From NCBI RefSeq assembly GCF_000717915.1, contig NZ_JOCX01000026.1:1-64000 (forward strand): a stretch of DNA of 64,000 bases, written 5' to 3'. Within the stretch, counting starts at the first letter, position 1, and every line of letters starts with the position of its first letter. Shown piece after piece: positions 47,185-54,757 of the stretch. The translations under genes were made by a program, and so were the position numbers. This DNA is from Streptomyces sp. NRRL S-244. Its GTDB lineage: Bacteria > Actinomycetota > Actinomycetes > Streptomycetales > Streptomycetaceae. Below the pieces are notes generated by a model that was not told the origin of the DNA, made no database searches, and was given only the letters and a program-made list of their open reading frames with translations.

Positions 47185-49335
47185 ATGCCAGCGGACCGGC
47201 TGGGGGGCGCGGACGACCCCGGCCCGATCCGGTCCGAACCGGGGTCCTTGCTGGAACACGTGGTCGTGGCGGTCTTCGGCATCGACGGCGAGGACAGGGT
47301 CTGCTACTGGGGCCCCGGAGCGCAGAACCTCTTCGGCCACGAGGCCGGGTCGGTGCTGACCCGGCCCGCGGCCGTCCTCTTCCCCGAGCCGGCCCCCGGC
47401 GACGGCCCCGGCGACGGCCCGGGCGACGCCCCCGGCGGCGGCTCGGGCACGGCCGCGCACCTCGCGGAGCGCGCCCGGACCCTCGGTTACTGGCGCGTAC
47501 GGCTGCCCGCCCTCCACCGGGACGGCTCGGTGTTCGACTGCGGCTTCCGGGTCTTCCCGATGACCGGGGCCTCCGGTGCCTCCGTGGTCATCGGGCTGGC
47601 GAGCCGGGGCGACGAGCTGGACCGGGTCAAGACCAACCTGTCCTTCCTCGACGCCCTCTTCGAGACCTGCCCGATCGGCCTGGTCATGCTGGACGAGGAG
47701 CTGCGCTACGTCCACCTCAACCAGGCCCTGGCCGACATGGACGGGATCCCGCTCGACGCGCACCTGGGCCGCCGGATGGCGGACATCATGATCACCTCGG
47801 ACGGCGGGGAATACCAGCGCATGCTGCGCTCCGTGGCACAAGAGGGCCGGACCGTGATCGGGACCCTCGTGGGCCTGCGCACACCGGGCCACCCGGACCG
47901 CGACCAGGTGCGCTCGGTCAGCTTCTTCCCGCTCAGCGGCGCGGGCGACACCCGGCGCGGCGTGGGCGGACTGCTGCTGGACGTCACCGACCGCGAGCAG
48001 GCCATCCTGGAGGCCACGGCCGCCCGGCAGCGCCTGGCCCTGCTCGACCGGGCGGCGGCGCGCATCGGCACCACCCTGGACCTGAACACCACCGCGCGCG
48101 AGCTGGTCGGCGCGGTCGTCCCGGAGTTCTGCGACGCCTCCGTCGTCGAACTCGTGGAGTGGATGGACGAGAACGAGGCCTTCGACCCGACGCTTCCGGT
48201 GACCACGCGCCGGATCGCCTACGGCACCACCCTCCCCGAACCCGCCGTCGAACTCGTCAGCGGTCTGGAGGAGGTCACGTACCCGCCAGGATCCAACATC
48301 CACCAGATGCTGAGCACGGGCCGCCCCGTCTGCTTCACGGTCGACGAGGACTTCGCCACCCGGACCGTGGTGCACCAGGAGCGCGCGCAGCTGCTGCTGG
48401 AGAGCGGGCTGACCTGCATCCTCATGGCACCGCTCATCGCGCGCGGCACGGTGCAGGGCATCGCCATGTTCGGCCGCTCCGCCGCCCGTCCGGCCTTCGC
48501 CGAGGAGGACCTCGGGCTCGCCGGCGAACTGGCCTCGCGGGCCGCCCTGTGCCTGGACAACGCCCGGCTGTACGGCAGGGTCCGGGACATCGCGCTCACG
48601 CTCCAGCGGGCCCTGCTGCCCAGCGCCCCCGCGGCGGGCCCGTACGTGGACATCAGCCACCGCTACCTGCCCGGCAGCCGCGGCACCGAGGTCGGCGGCG
48701 ACTGGTACGACGCGATCACCCTGCCCGACGACCGGGTGGCCCTCGTCGTCGGCGACGTGATGGGACACGGCGTACCGGCCGCCGCGGCCATGGGCCGGCT
48801 GCGGATCACCGCGAAGACCCTCGCCCGGCACACCGCCGAGCCCGCGGCCCTGATCGAGGAACTCGACGCGTGCGCGCAGGAGGCCGGCATCGAGTGGGCG
48901 ACCTTCCTGTACCTCCTGTACGACCCCCACACCGGCCGCGCCCGCATCGCCAACGCCGGCCACCCGCCGCCCCTGGTACGGCACCGGGACGGGACCGTGC
49001 ACGCCGTCGGCGACGTGCTCGGGGTCCCGCTCGGGGTGGGCGGCGTACCGTACCGGTCGGTCGAGATCGAGATTCCCGAGGGCGCCACCGTGGCCCTGTA
49101 CACCGACGGCCTCGTGGAGGCCCGCGGCCAGGACATCGACACCGGCATCGACGCACTGCGCGATCAACTGCGGGCACCACTGGGCTCGTTGGAGGAGGGC
49201 GCCGACCGGATCCTCGCCAACCTGCTGCCCGACACGGCGACCGACGACACGGTCCTGGTCCTCGCCCGGATCAGCGCGGTCCCCGGCCGCTCGCCGGGTA
49301 CGGGAACCGGACCACCGCGCCGGGCGTCGTCCTAG
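47185..49335 (+). CDS. PAS-GAF-SpoIIE multidomain PP2C phosphatase
   Basis: A 716-residue cytoplasmic sensor phosphatase. An N-terminal PAS-like domain (about 18-150; VVVAVFGIDGEDRVCYWG) precedes a second PAS (about 155-280; ETCPIGLVMLDEELRYVHLN). A GAF domain (about 290-460; ARIGTTLDLNTTARELV) leads to the SpoIIE phosphatase (about 470-700; LQRALLPSAP, EVGGDWYDAI, VVGDVMGHGVPAAAAM, LYTDGLVEARG, DDTVLVLARI). It would dephosphorylate an anti-anti-sigma partner in response to a small ligand or redox cue. ATG 47185 is chosen for its AAGGGGG. No anti-sigma genes are adjacent. Confidence 0.92.
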   Translation: MPADRLGGADDPGPIRSEPGSLLEHVVVAVFGIDGEDRVCYWGPGAQNLFGHEAGSVLTRPAAVLFPEPAPGDGPGDGPGDAPGGGSGTAAHLAERARTLGYWRVRLPALHRDGSVFDCGFRVFPMTGASGASVVIGLASRGDELDRVKTNLSFLDALFETCPIGLVMLDEELRYVHLNQALADMDGIPLDAHLGRRMADIMITSDGGEYQRMLRSVAQEGRTVIGTLVGLRTPGHPDRDQVRSVSFFPLSGAGDTRRGVGGLLLDVTDREQAILEATAARQRLALLDRAAARIGTTLDLNTTARELVGAVVPEFCDASVVELVEWMDENEAFDPTLPVTTRRIAYGTTLPEPAVELVSGLEEVTYPPGSNIHQMLSTGRPVCFTVDEDFATRTVVHQERAQLLLESGLTCILMAPLIARGTVQGIAMFGRSAARPAFAEEDLGLAGELASRAALCLDNARLYGRVRDIALTLQRALLPSAPAAGPYVDISHRYLPGSRGTEVGGDWYDAITLPDDRVALVVGDVMGHGVPAAAAMGRLRITAKTLARHTAEPAALIEELDACAQEAGIEWATFLYLLYDPHTGRARIANAGHPPPLVRHRDGTVHAVGDVLGVPLGVGGVPYRSVEIEIPEGATVALYTDGLVEARGQDIDTGIDALRDQLRAPLGSLEEGADRILANLLPDTATDDTVLVLARISAVPGRSPGTGTGPPRRASS

Positions 49336-49376
49336 CGTGCGACGTGGGACGGTGAGCCGATCGGGAGCGGGGGCGC

Positions 49377-50369
49377 GTGGCCGAGCAGGGGGCGGGGCGC
49401 AGGCCCGGGCAGTGGTCGTGGTCGTGGCGCGGCCGGGGCCGCGTCCTCGCGGGGGCCGCGGTTCTCCTCGCCTGCCTGCTGGTCTTCCACGGCGTGGTGC
49501 CCGATGCACTGCCGGGCCGCCCCGGCAGCCTGCTCGAAACGTTCCTGCCCTGGCTCGGCCTGGCCGTCCCGGTCCTCGCCGCCCTGGCGCTGCCGCGCCG
49601 CTCGGCCGTGGCCGGGCTCGCTGCGCTGCTGCCCGCCGCCGCCTGGCTCGCCCTCTTCGGAGGCCACCTGCTCCCCGGCGGCGGCCGGGCACCCGATCTC
49701 CTCGCCGTCCAGCACAACGTCAGCGACGAGAACCCCGATCCGGCGGGCACCGCCCGCGCCCTGGCCGCCGCCGGCGCCGATCTCCTCGCGCTGGAGGAGC
49801 TGACGCCCGCCGCCGAGCCGGCGTACGCGGCGGTGCTGGCGCCGCAGTACCCGTACCACGCGGTGGCGGGCACGGTCGGACTCTGGTCGAAGCACCCGCT
49901 GGCGGACGTACGGCCGGTGGACATCAGGCCGTCCGGCCTCGGTGAGGACTGGAACCGCGGACTGCGCGCCACCGCCCGCACGCCGCGGGGCGACGTCGCC
50001 GTGTACGTGGCGCACCTGCCCTCCGTACGCCTGAGCCCGACGCACGGTTTCGGCTCCGCACGCCGCGACGAGAGCGCCGCACTGCTCGGCGCCGCGATCG
50101 CCGCCGAGCCGACGGACCCGCTGATCCTGCTCGGGGACCTCAACAGCACCGTGGACGACCGCGGGCTGGACCCGGTCACCTCGCGCATGGACCCGCCGAG
50201 CCGGGACTTCGCGTTCAGCTGGCCCGCTTCGCTGCCGCTGGCCCGGATCGACCAGGTCATGACCCGCTCGGCGAGCGTCACGCGGATCCGGTCGCTGCCC
50301 GCGACGGGCAGCGACCACCTGCCCGTCGCCGCTCACATCACGTGGCGCGCGCGAGGACCAGCTCGGTGA
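49377..50369 (+). CDS. Membrane-anchored endonuclease/exonuclease/phosphatase-family protein
   Basis: A 330-residue protein. Three hydrophobic N-terminal helices (about 22-42, 54-72, 76-96) precede an EEP-fold catalytic domain outside the membrane: QHNVSDENPD (first motif), LEELTPAAEP (metal-binding Glu), LILLGDLNSTVDD (catalytic Asp and Asn) and ATGSDHLPVAA (terminal Asp-His). All motifs are intact. Similar actinobacterial proteins hydrolyse phosphodiesters in lipids or nucleic acids. The GTG start has CGGGAGCGGGGG upstream. Its last 32 bases overlap the 3' end of the opposing ATP-grasp gene. Confidence 0.87.
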   Translation: MAEQGAGRRPGQWSWSWRGRGRVLAGAAVLLACLLVFHGVVPDALPGRPGSLLETFLPWLGLAVPVLAALALPRRSAVAGLAALLPAAAWLALFGGHLLPGGGRAPDLLAVQHNVSDENPDPAGTARALAAAGADLLALEELTPAAEPAYAAVLAPQYPYHAVAGTVGLWSKHPLADVRPVDIRPSGLGEDWNRGLRATARTPRGDVAVYVAHLPSVRLSPTHGFGSARRDESAALLGAAIAAEPTDPLILLGDLNSTVDDRGLDPVTSRMDPPSRDFAFSWPASLPLARIDQVMTRSASVTRIRSLPATGSDHLPVAAHITWRARGPAR

Positions 50370-51207
50370 AGCGCCGCAGCCCGTCCTCGCTGTGGCCCAG
50401 GAACAGGTTGGGCTCCACCAGCTCCAGCTCCATCAGGACCGGCGCCCCGTCGTCCGCCGTCGCGATGTCCACCCGCGCGTACAGCAGGCCCCGCGACCCC
50501 GGTGCGGCCGCCAGGGCGGCCTCGGCCAGGGCCAGTTCGGCCGCGGACGGCCGGTGCGGCACCAGATCCGGATGCGGCACGCGGTCGTTGTCGACGCCCC
50601 CGACGTCGGTCAGCACCGGCCCCTTGCGCATCGCATGGCTGAAGGCGCCGCCGAGGAAGACCAGGGCCCGTTCGCCCTCGTCGATCCGGGCCAGGTACGG
50701 CTGCACCATCGCGGTCGATCCGGCCGCGTGGAGTGCCGCGATGTGCCCGGCGGCCGCCCCGTGGTGGTCCTGCGTGTACCGCGCGGTGTCGCGGGCGCCG
50801 GCCGAGACGGTCGGCTTGACGACGAACTGGCCGTCCCCGGGCAGGACGACGGCCTCGCCGGGGACGATGAACCGGGTGGGCACGACGGGGACGCCGCGGC
50901 CGGCGAGCTCCCCGAGGTACCGCTTGTCGGTGTTCCAGCGCACCAGAGCGGCCGGATTGTCGAGCCGCGTCGCGCCCTGCACCGCATCGGCCCAGGCCAG
51001 GTACTGCGGCCACCGCTCGGCATAGTCCCAGGTGGACCGTACGACCACGGCCGCGCACCGCGACCAGTCGAAGTGCGGGGCGTCCCAGGCCGCCGCCACC
51101 GCGTCGACCCCGCGGCCGCGCAGCGCCTCGAGCAACAGCGGCAGGTCGGAGTCCCAGGCCAGGCCCGGCTCCGACGTGGCCAGGGCCACTTTGATCGCTC
51201 CGGTCAT
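50338..51207 (-). CDS. ATP-grasp fold protein
   Basis: A 289-residue ATP-grasp ligase-like protein of the type often annotated as glutathione-synthetase-like: FVVKPTVSAGARDT (ATP-binding Lys/glycine loop), MVQPYLARIDEGERALVFLG, and the metal-binding end LMELELVEPNLFLGHSEDGL. The substrate is unknown. The ATG overlaps the stop of the upstream MazG-like gene (ATGA), indicating translational coupling; GGGGAG precedes it. The gene end overlaps the convergent EEP gene by 32 bp. Confidence 0.85.
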   Translation of the reverse strand: MTGAIKVALATSEPGLAWDSDLPLLLEALRGRGVDAVAAAWDAPHFDWSRCAAVVVRSTWDYAERWPQYLAWADAVQGATRLDNPAALVRWNTDKRYLGELAGRGVPVVPTRFIVPGEAVVLPGDGQFVVKPTVSAGARDTARYTQDHHGAAAGHIAALHAAGSTAMVQPYLARIDEGERALVFLGGAFSHAMRKGPVLTDVGGVDNDRVPHPDLVPHRPSAAELALAEAALAAAPGSRGLLYARVDIATADDGAPVLMELELVEPNLFLGHSEDGLRRFTELVLARAT

Positions 51208-51560
51208 CGACAACTCCCCGTCTCTTCGCACGCGTCGTCCGCGTCTGCGGCGCCGCCCGGGGTCTCGACGCGCAGCAGGACGCCCCGCTCGTCCCGTACG
51301 TAGACGCGGTCGCGGTTCTTGGCCAGCTTCCGCTCCACCTCGGACTCCAGGTCGATGCCGTTCATCTCGGCGAGCGCCACGAGGTACAGGAGCACGTCCG
51401 CGAGCTCCTCGCCGAAGTCGGGCAGTTTCCTGCGCCAGGCGGTGAAGGCCTCCCCGACCTCGGCCGTCAGCAGCCCGAACTCCAGTGGCACGTCGGTGGT
51501 GTTGAAGCCCTTCGCGAGCTTGTTGTCCCAGGCGAGCTGCTGGGCCGAGCGGATGTCCAC
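51204..51560 (-). CDS. MazG-like nucleotide pyrophosphohydrolase
   Basis: A 118-residue all-alpha NTP pyrophosphatase-type protein. The metal-binding pattern is visible as GLLTAEVGEAFTAWRRK and FGEELADVLLYLVALAEMNG, followed by a helix with KLAKNRDRVYVRDERG. The family removes non-canonical or excess nucleotides (for example dCTPase or MazG). Its C-terminal tail is acidic and variable. It is coupled with an ATP-grasp gene, an uncommon pair that may indicate a shared nucleotide-linked pathway. Confidence 0.87.
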   Translation of the reverse strand: MDIRSAQQLAWDNKLAKGFNTTDVPLEFGLLTAEVGEAFTAWRRKLPDFGEELADVLLYLVALAEMNGIDLESEVERKLAKNRDRVYVRDERGVLLRVETPGGAADADDACEETGSCR

Positions 51561-51604
51561 CGGTTCCTCCGGGCGTGCGTACGGGAGCTGGCTGCCCCGG
51601 CAGC

Positions 51605-52048
51605 CTAACGACCGGCGGAGCCCCCCGCCGGAGCCGGGGCCAGGCCGTCGGCGACCAGCCCGGCGAGGACCGCCTCGCCCAGGGCGTGCACCGCGGACTG
51701 CGGCCTGACCATCACCGTGAACTCCTTGATCCGGCCGTCGTCGGCGAAGTGCAGCAGGTCGATGCCGTGGATCGCCTTGCCGTTCACCGTCGCCCGGAAC
51801 AGCAGGATCTCCGACGGGGACACGGAGCCGTCGACGCTCGTCTCGGCGCTTCCGGCGTACTGCCCGACGTAGTGGAAGTCCTCGAAGGTGCGCAGCAGCA
51901 CCCCGAAGAGCCCCAGCACCATCGGTCGCCCCTCGAACGGCGTGAACTTCACGGGGCTGTACAGGCGCACGTCCTCGGTGAACAGGGCCTCCAGGGCGCC
52001 GAGGTCACGGCTGTCGACGGCGGCGCGGAAGCGGTCTGCTGCGGTCAC
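51605..52048 (-). CDS. SnoaL-like / NTF2-fold protein
   Basis: A 147-residue protein of the SnoaL-like NTF2 superfamily: ADRFRAAVDSRDLGALEALF, TEDVRLYSPVKFTPFEGRPM, LHFADDGRIKEFTVMVRP. The fold serves as cyclase, isomerase or simple binding protein. No catalytic pair can be assigned by eye. It starts with GTG and is divergent from a PadR regulator 119 bp away, which may control it. Confidence 0.83.
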   Translation of the reverse strand: MTAADRFRAAVDSRDLGALEALFTEDVRLYSPVKFTPFEGRPMVLGLFGVLLRTFEDFHYVGQYAGSAETSVDGSVSPSEILLFRATVNGKAIHGIDLLHFADDGRIKEFTVMVRPQSAVHALGEAVLAGLVADGLAPAPAGGSAGR

Positions 52049-52069
52049 GGCTTCTCCCTGAGGGTCTTC

Positions 52070-52103
52070 TACTCATCAATGTGATTAGTCAGTTTCTTGA
52101 GTA
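52070..52103. promoter_or_regulatory. AT-rich divergent promoter with TACTCA/TGAGTA repeat
   Basis: Between the SnoaL-like and PadR genes an AT-rich patch contains TACTCA (52070-52075) and TGAGTA (52098-52103) flanking CAATGTGATTAGTCAG. It is the likely PadR-controlled promoter region, but no exact PadR box (ATGT-8N-ACAT) is present. Confidence 0.45.
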
Positions 52104-52167
52104 TCATGCGAGGGGTGTCCGTGCACAGGGGCGACCCCGGAAACAGGGGCGGGAAGGAGGCGGTCCG

Positions 52168-52737
52168 ATGGCTTTGCGCCACGCCGTACTGGCGGCGCTG
52201 CTGGACGAGGAGCTGAGCGGGTACCAATTGGCGAAGGCCTTCGACCTCGGCGTCGCGAACTTCTGGCACGCGCTCCCGCAGCAGCTCTACGCCGAGCTGA
52301 CCCGGCTGGAGCGGGACGGGCTGATCACGGGCCGGGAGGTGGTCCAGGACACCCGGCCCAACAAGCGTCTGTACACCGTCACCGGTGCCGGGCTCGCCGA
52401 GCTGGAGCGGTTCACCGCCTCCGCCACCAAGCCCTCCTCCATCCGCGACGACCTCGTCGTCAAGGTCCAGGCCGCCGACCACGTCGACACCGCGACGCTC
52501 ATCGCGCAGCTCACCGAGCGCGCCGCCTTCGCCCGGGCCAAGGTCGACCTGTTCGGCGGCCTGCTGCGCGCCATGCGCCGCGACCGCTCCGAGGAGGACT
52601 TCCTGAGGTACGGCGAGCGCGTCGGCCCGTACCTGACCTGCCTGCGCGGTCTCGCCTTCGAGCAGGGCAACCGCGACTGGTGCGAGCGTACGATCGCGGT
52701 CCTGCGGGAGCGGGAGGCCGCCCGTGCCGCGCGCTGA
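52168..52737 (+). CDS. PadR-family transcriptional regulator
   Basis: A 189-residue PadR regulator: N-terminal winged helix (ALRHAVLAALLDEELSGYQL; FWHALPQQLYAELTRLERDG; DTRPNKRLYTVTGAGLAEL) and the Vir-like C-terminal helical dimer domain (YGERVGPYLTCLRGLAFEQG). The ATG at 52168 has AAGGAGG at good spacing. The next gene, an SGNH hydrolase, starts within its last codons, so both form an operon. The divergent SnoaL-like gene is a second candidate target. Confidence 0.92.
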   Translation: MALRHAVLAALLDEELSGYQLAKAFDLGVANFWHALPQQLYAELTRLERDGLITGREVVQDTRPNKRLYTVTGAGLAELERFTASATKPSSIRDDLVVKVQAADHVDTATLIAQLTERAAFARAKVDLFGGLLRAMRRDRSEEDFLRYGERVGPYLTCLRGLAFEQGNRDWCERTIAVLREREAARAAR

Positions 52738-53512
52738 GCACCCGTACGCGCACCCGTACCTGCGGTACGTGGCCCTCGGCGACAGCCAGACCGAGGGGCT
52801 CGGGGACGGCGACGACACCACCGGCCTGCGGGGGCTGGCCGACCGGCTCGCCGAGCACCTCGCGCTCCACGATCCCGGTGTCCGGTACGCCAACCTGGCC
52901 GTCCGCGGCCGGCTCGCCGGGCAGGTCCGTGCCGAGCAGCTCGCCCCCGCGCTCGCCCTGCGTCCCGACCTGGCCACCGTGGTCGCCGGGGTCAACGACG
53001 TGCTGCGGCCGCGGTTCGACGCCGACGGGGTCGCCGGTCACCTGGAGGCGATGTTCGGCGCGCTCACCGCCCAGGGCGCCCGGGTCCTCACGCTGACCTT
53101 CCCGGACCTCGGGCGGATCACCCCGCTCGCCCGTCCGCTCGCCCCGCGCGTCAGCGCCCTCAACGACCGGATCCGCACGGCCGCCGGGCGCCACGGCGTG
53201 CTCGTCGTCGAGACGGGACACCATCCCGTGGTCACCGACCCCCGGCTGTGGAGCGCGGACCGGCTGCACGCCAGTCCGCTCGGCCACGAGCGGATCGCCG
53301 CCTCGCTCGCGGACGCCCTCGGCCTGCCGGGCAGCGACGACTCCTGGACGCACCCGCTGCCCCCCGACCGGGCGGCCCGCCCCCCGGTCGCCGCCGAACT
53401 GCGCTGGGCCGCCGCGTTCCTGGGGCCCTGGCTGGGCCGGCGCCTGCGCGGCCGCTCCTCGGGGGACGCCCGCACGGCCAAGCGCCCGCAGCTCCTGCCC
53501 GTGGTGCCTTAA
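52724..53512 (+). CDS. SGNH/GDSL-family lipase or esterase
   Basis: A 262-residue hydrolase. Four SGNH blocks are visible: GDSQTEG (nucleophile Ser), NLAVRGRLAG, AGVNDVLRP (Asn), and the Asp-His pair in SADRLHASPLGHERIA. There is no signal peptide, so it acts inside the cell or leaves by another route. GGGAGG precedes the GTG start, which overlaps the PadR gene by 14 bp. The four-base overlap with the opposing LtrA gene makes this a very compact locus. Confidence 0.9.
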   Translation: MPRAEHPYAHPYLRYVALGDSQTEGLGDGDDTTGLRGLADRLAEHLALHDPGVRYANLAVRGRLAGQVRAEQLAPALALRPDLATVVAGVNDVLRPRFDADGVAGHLEAMFGALTAQGARVLTLTFPDLGRITPLARPLAPRVSALNDRIRTAAGRHGVLVVETGHHPVVTDPRLWSADRLHASPLGHERIAASLADALGLPGSDDSWTHPLPPDRAARPPVAAELRWAAAFLGPWLGRRLRGRSSGDARTAKRPQLLPVVP

Positions 53513-54693
53513 GAGGTCGGCGCCGCCGCCAGGCGGCGGCGCTGGACCGCGCGCGCGTAGAAGAGGTGCGCGATCGCCTCGGCGGCCAGCAGCAGGACCA
53601 CCAGCCACGGCGCGAGGTGCCCGGCGGCCCGGACCACGAGCAGCGGGATGCCGATTCCGGGAACGGCCCAGACGGCGACGGAGGCCGGCGGGCGGCCGTA
53701 GCGCAGCGCGATGGCGGCGTGGGCCGCGTGATACATGGCCAGGCCGCCGGCCAGGACCCACACCGCGCCGGTCGGCAGATGGGCGTGGTCGGCCTCCTCG
53801 ACGGCGGTGGCCAGCCCGGCCGCCATGCACAGGACGCCCGCGGTCACGAAGAAGTGCAGGAAGCCGCCGACGTCGCGGGCGAGCAGGTAGGCCTGGCGGT
53901 CGTCGGCCCTGGCGAGCATCAGCTCGGCCGAGGTCGAGCCGAAGTCGAAGTACGACCACCAGAGCGCGGCGAGGAGCACGAAACCGAGGACGCCGACGAT
54001 CCCGGCCCGCAGGGTCCAGGCGTGGTCGGCGGAGGTGACCAGCGCGATGACGGACTCGCCGAGCACGATGATGACGAAGAGGCCGACCCGCTCGACGATG
54101 TGCCCGGTGTCCAGCCGGGCGGGCAGCCCGCGCCCGCGCGCGCTGAGCAGCAGGACCATCTCGGCCGCGATGAGCACCGCCCACATGACGTACTGCCAGG
54201 GCGCGGGCACCGCTGCGGAGCCGGCCCACAGCAGGCCGGAGGCCAGGCAGTAGCTCAGCGGGCGCCAGCGCGGGACGCGCAGGGGTTCGGGGTACCTGGT
54301 GGCCGGCCACCACAGCCCGAGCAGCACCAGCCGGGTGCCGGCGTACCCGAGGGCGTAGACGGAGCCGCGGTCGGTGTCGGCCCCGGGCACGGCGCAGGCC
54401 ATGACGGCGATGCAGAGCATGGCCGACAGCATGAGCAGCCGGCGGCGGGCGCTGTTGTCGACGAAGAGGTTCGCCGAGACCATCAGGTTGATCCACAGCC
54501 ACCAGGGCGGGAAGTAGAGCCCCAGGAACACGGCGAAGTCGCGCAGGCTCGGATCCCCGTGCAGTTGGTGGGCGAGCTGGGAGGCGAGCGCGACGAAGAC
54601 GAGGTCGAGGAAGAGTTCGAGCCAGTCGGCGTGCCGCCCCTCCTCCGGGTGACCGACGTGGTCCGCCTCCGCGCCCGACTGGGGTGTGCTCAT
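53509..54693 (-). CDS. Low-temperature-requirement A (LtrA) family membrane protein
   Basis: A 394-residue polytopic membrane protein with about ten hydrophobic helices. LtrA signatures are WLELFLDLVFVALASQLAHQ near the start and HIVERVGLFVIIVLGESVIA with WWSYFDFG in the second half. The family is named from a Listeria cold-growth locus; its molecular function is unknown. ATG 54693 is chosen because the family N-terminus follows and upstream residues look random. Its stop overlaps that of the SGNH gene. Confidence 0.92.
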   Translation of the reverse strand: MSTPQSGAEADHVGHPEEGRHADWLELFLDLVFVALASQLAHQLHGDPSLRDFAVFLGLYFPPWWLWINLMVSANLFVDNSARRRLLMLSAMLCIAVMACAVPGADTDRGSVYALGYAGTRLVLLGLWWPATRYPEPLRVPRWRPLSYCLASGLLWAGSAAVPAPWQYVMWAVLIAAEMVLLLSARGRGLPARLDTGHIVERVGLFVIIVLGESVIALVTSADHAWTLRAGIVGVLGFVLLAALWWSYFDFGSTSAELMLARADDRQAYLLARDVGGFLHFFVTAGVLCMAAGLATAVEEADHAHLPTGAVWVLAGGLAMYHAAHAAIALRYGRPPASVAVWAVPGIGIPLLVVRAAGHLAPWLVVLLLAAEAIAHLFYARAVQRRRLAAAPTS

Positions 54694-54757
54694 ACGTCCG
54701 CCCGGGTCCGTTCCGCCGCCCTCGCGGCCTGCTTCCCCGTATGACATCACGGTATGA

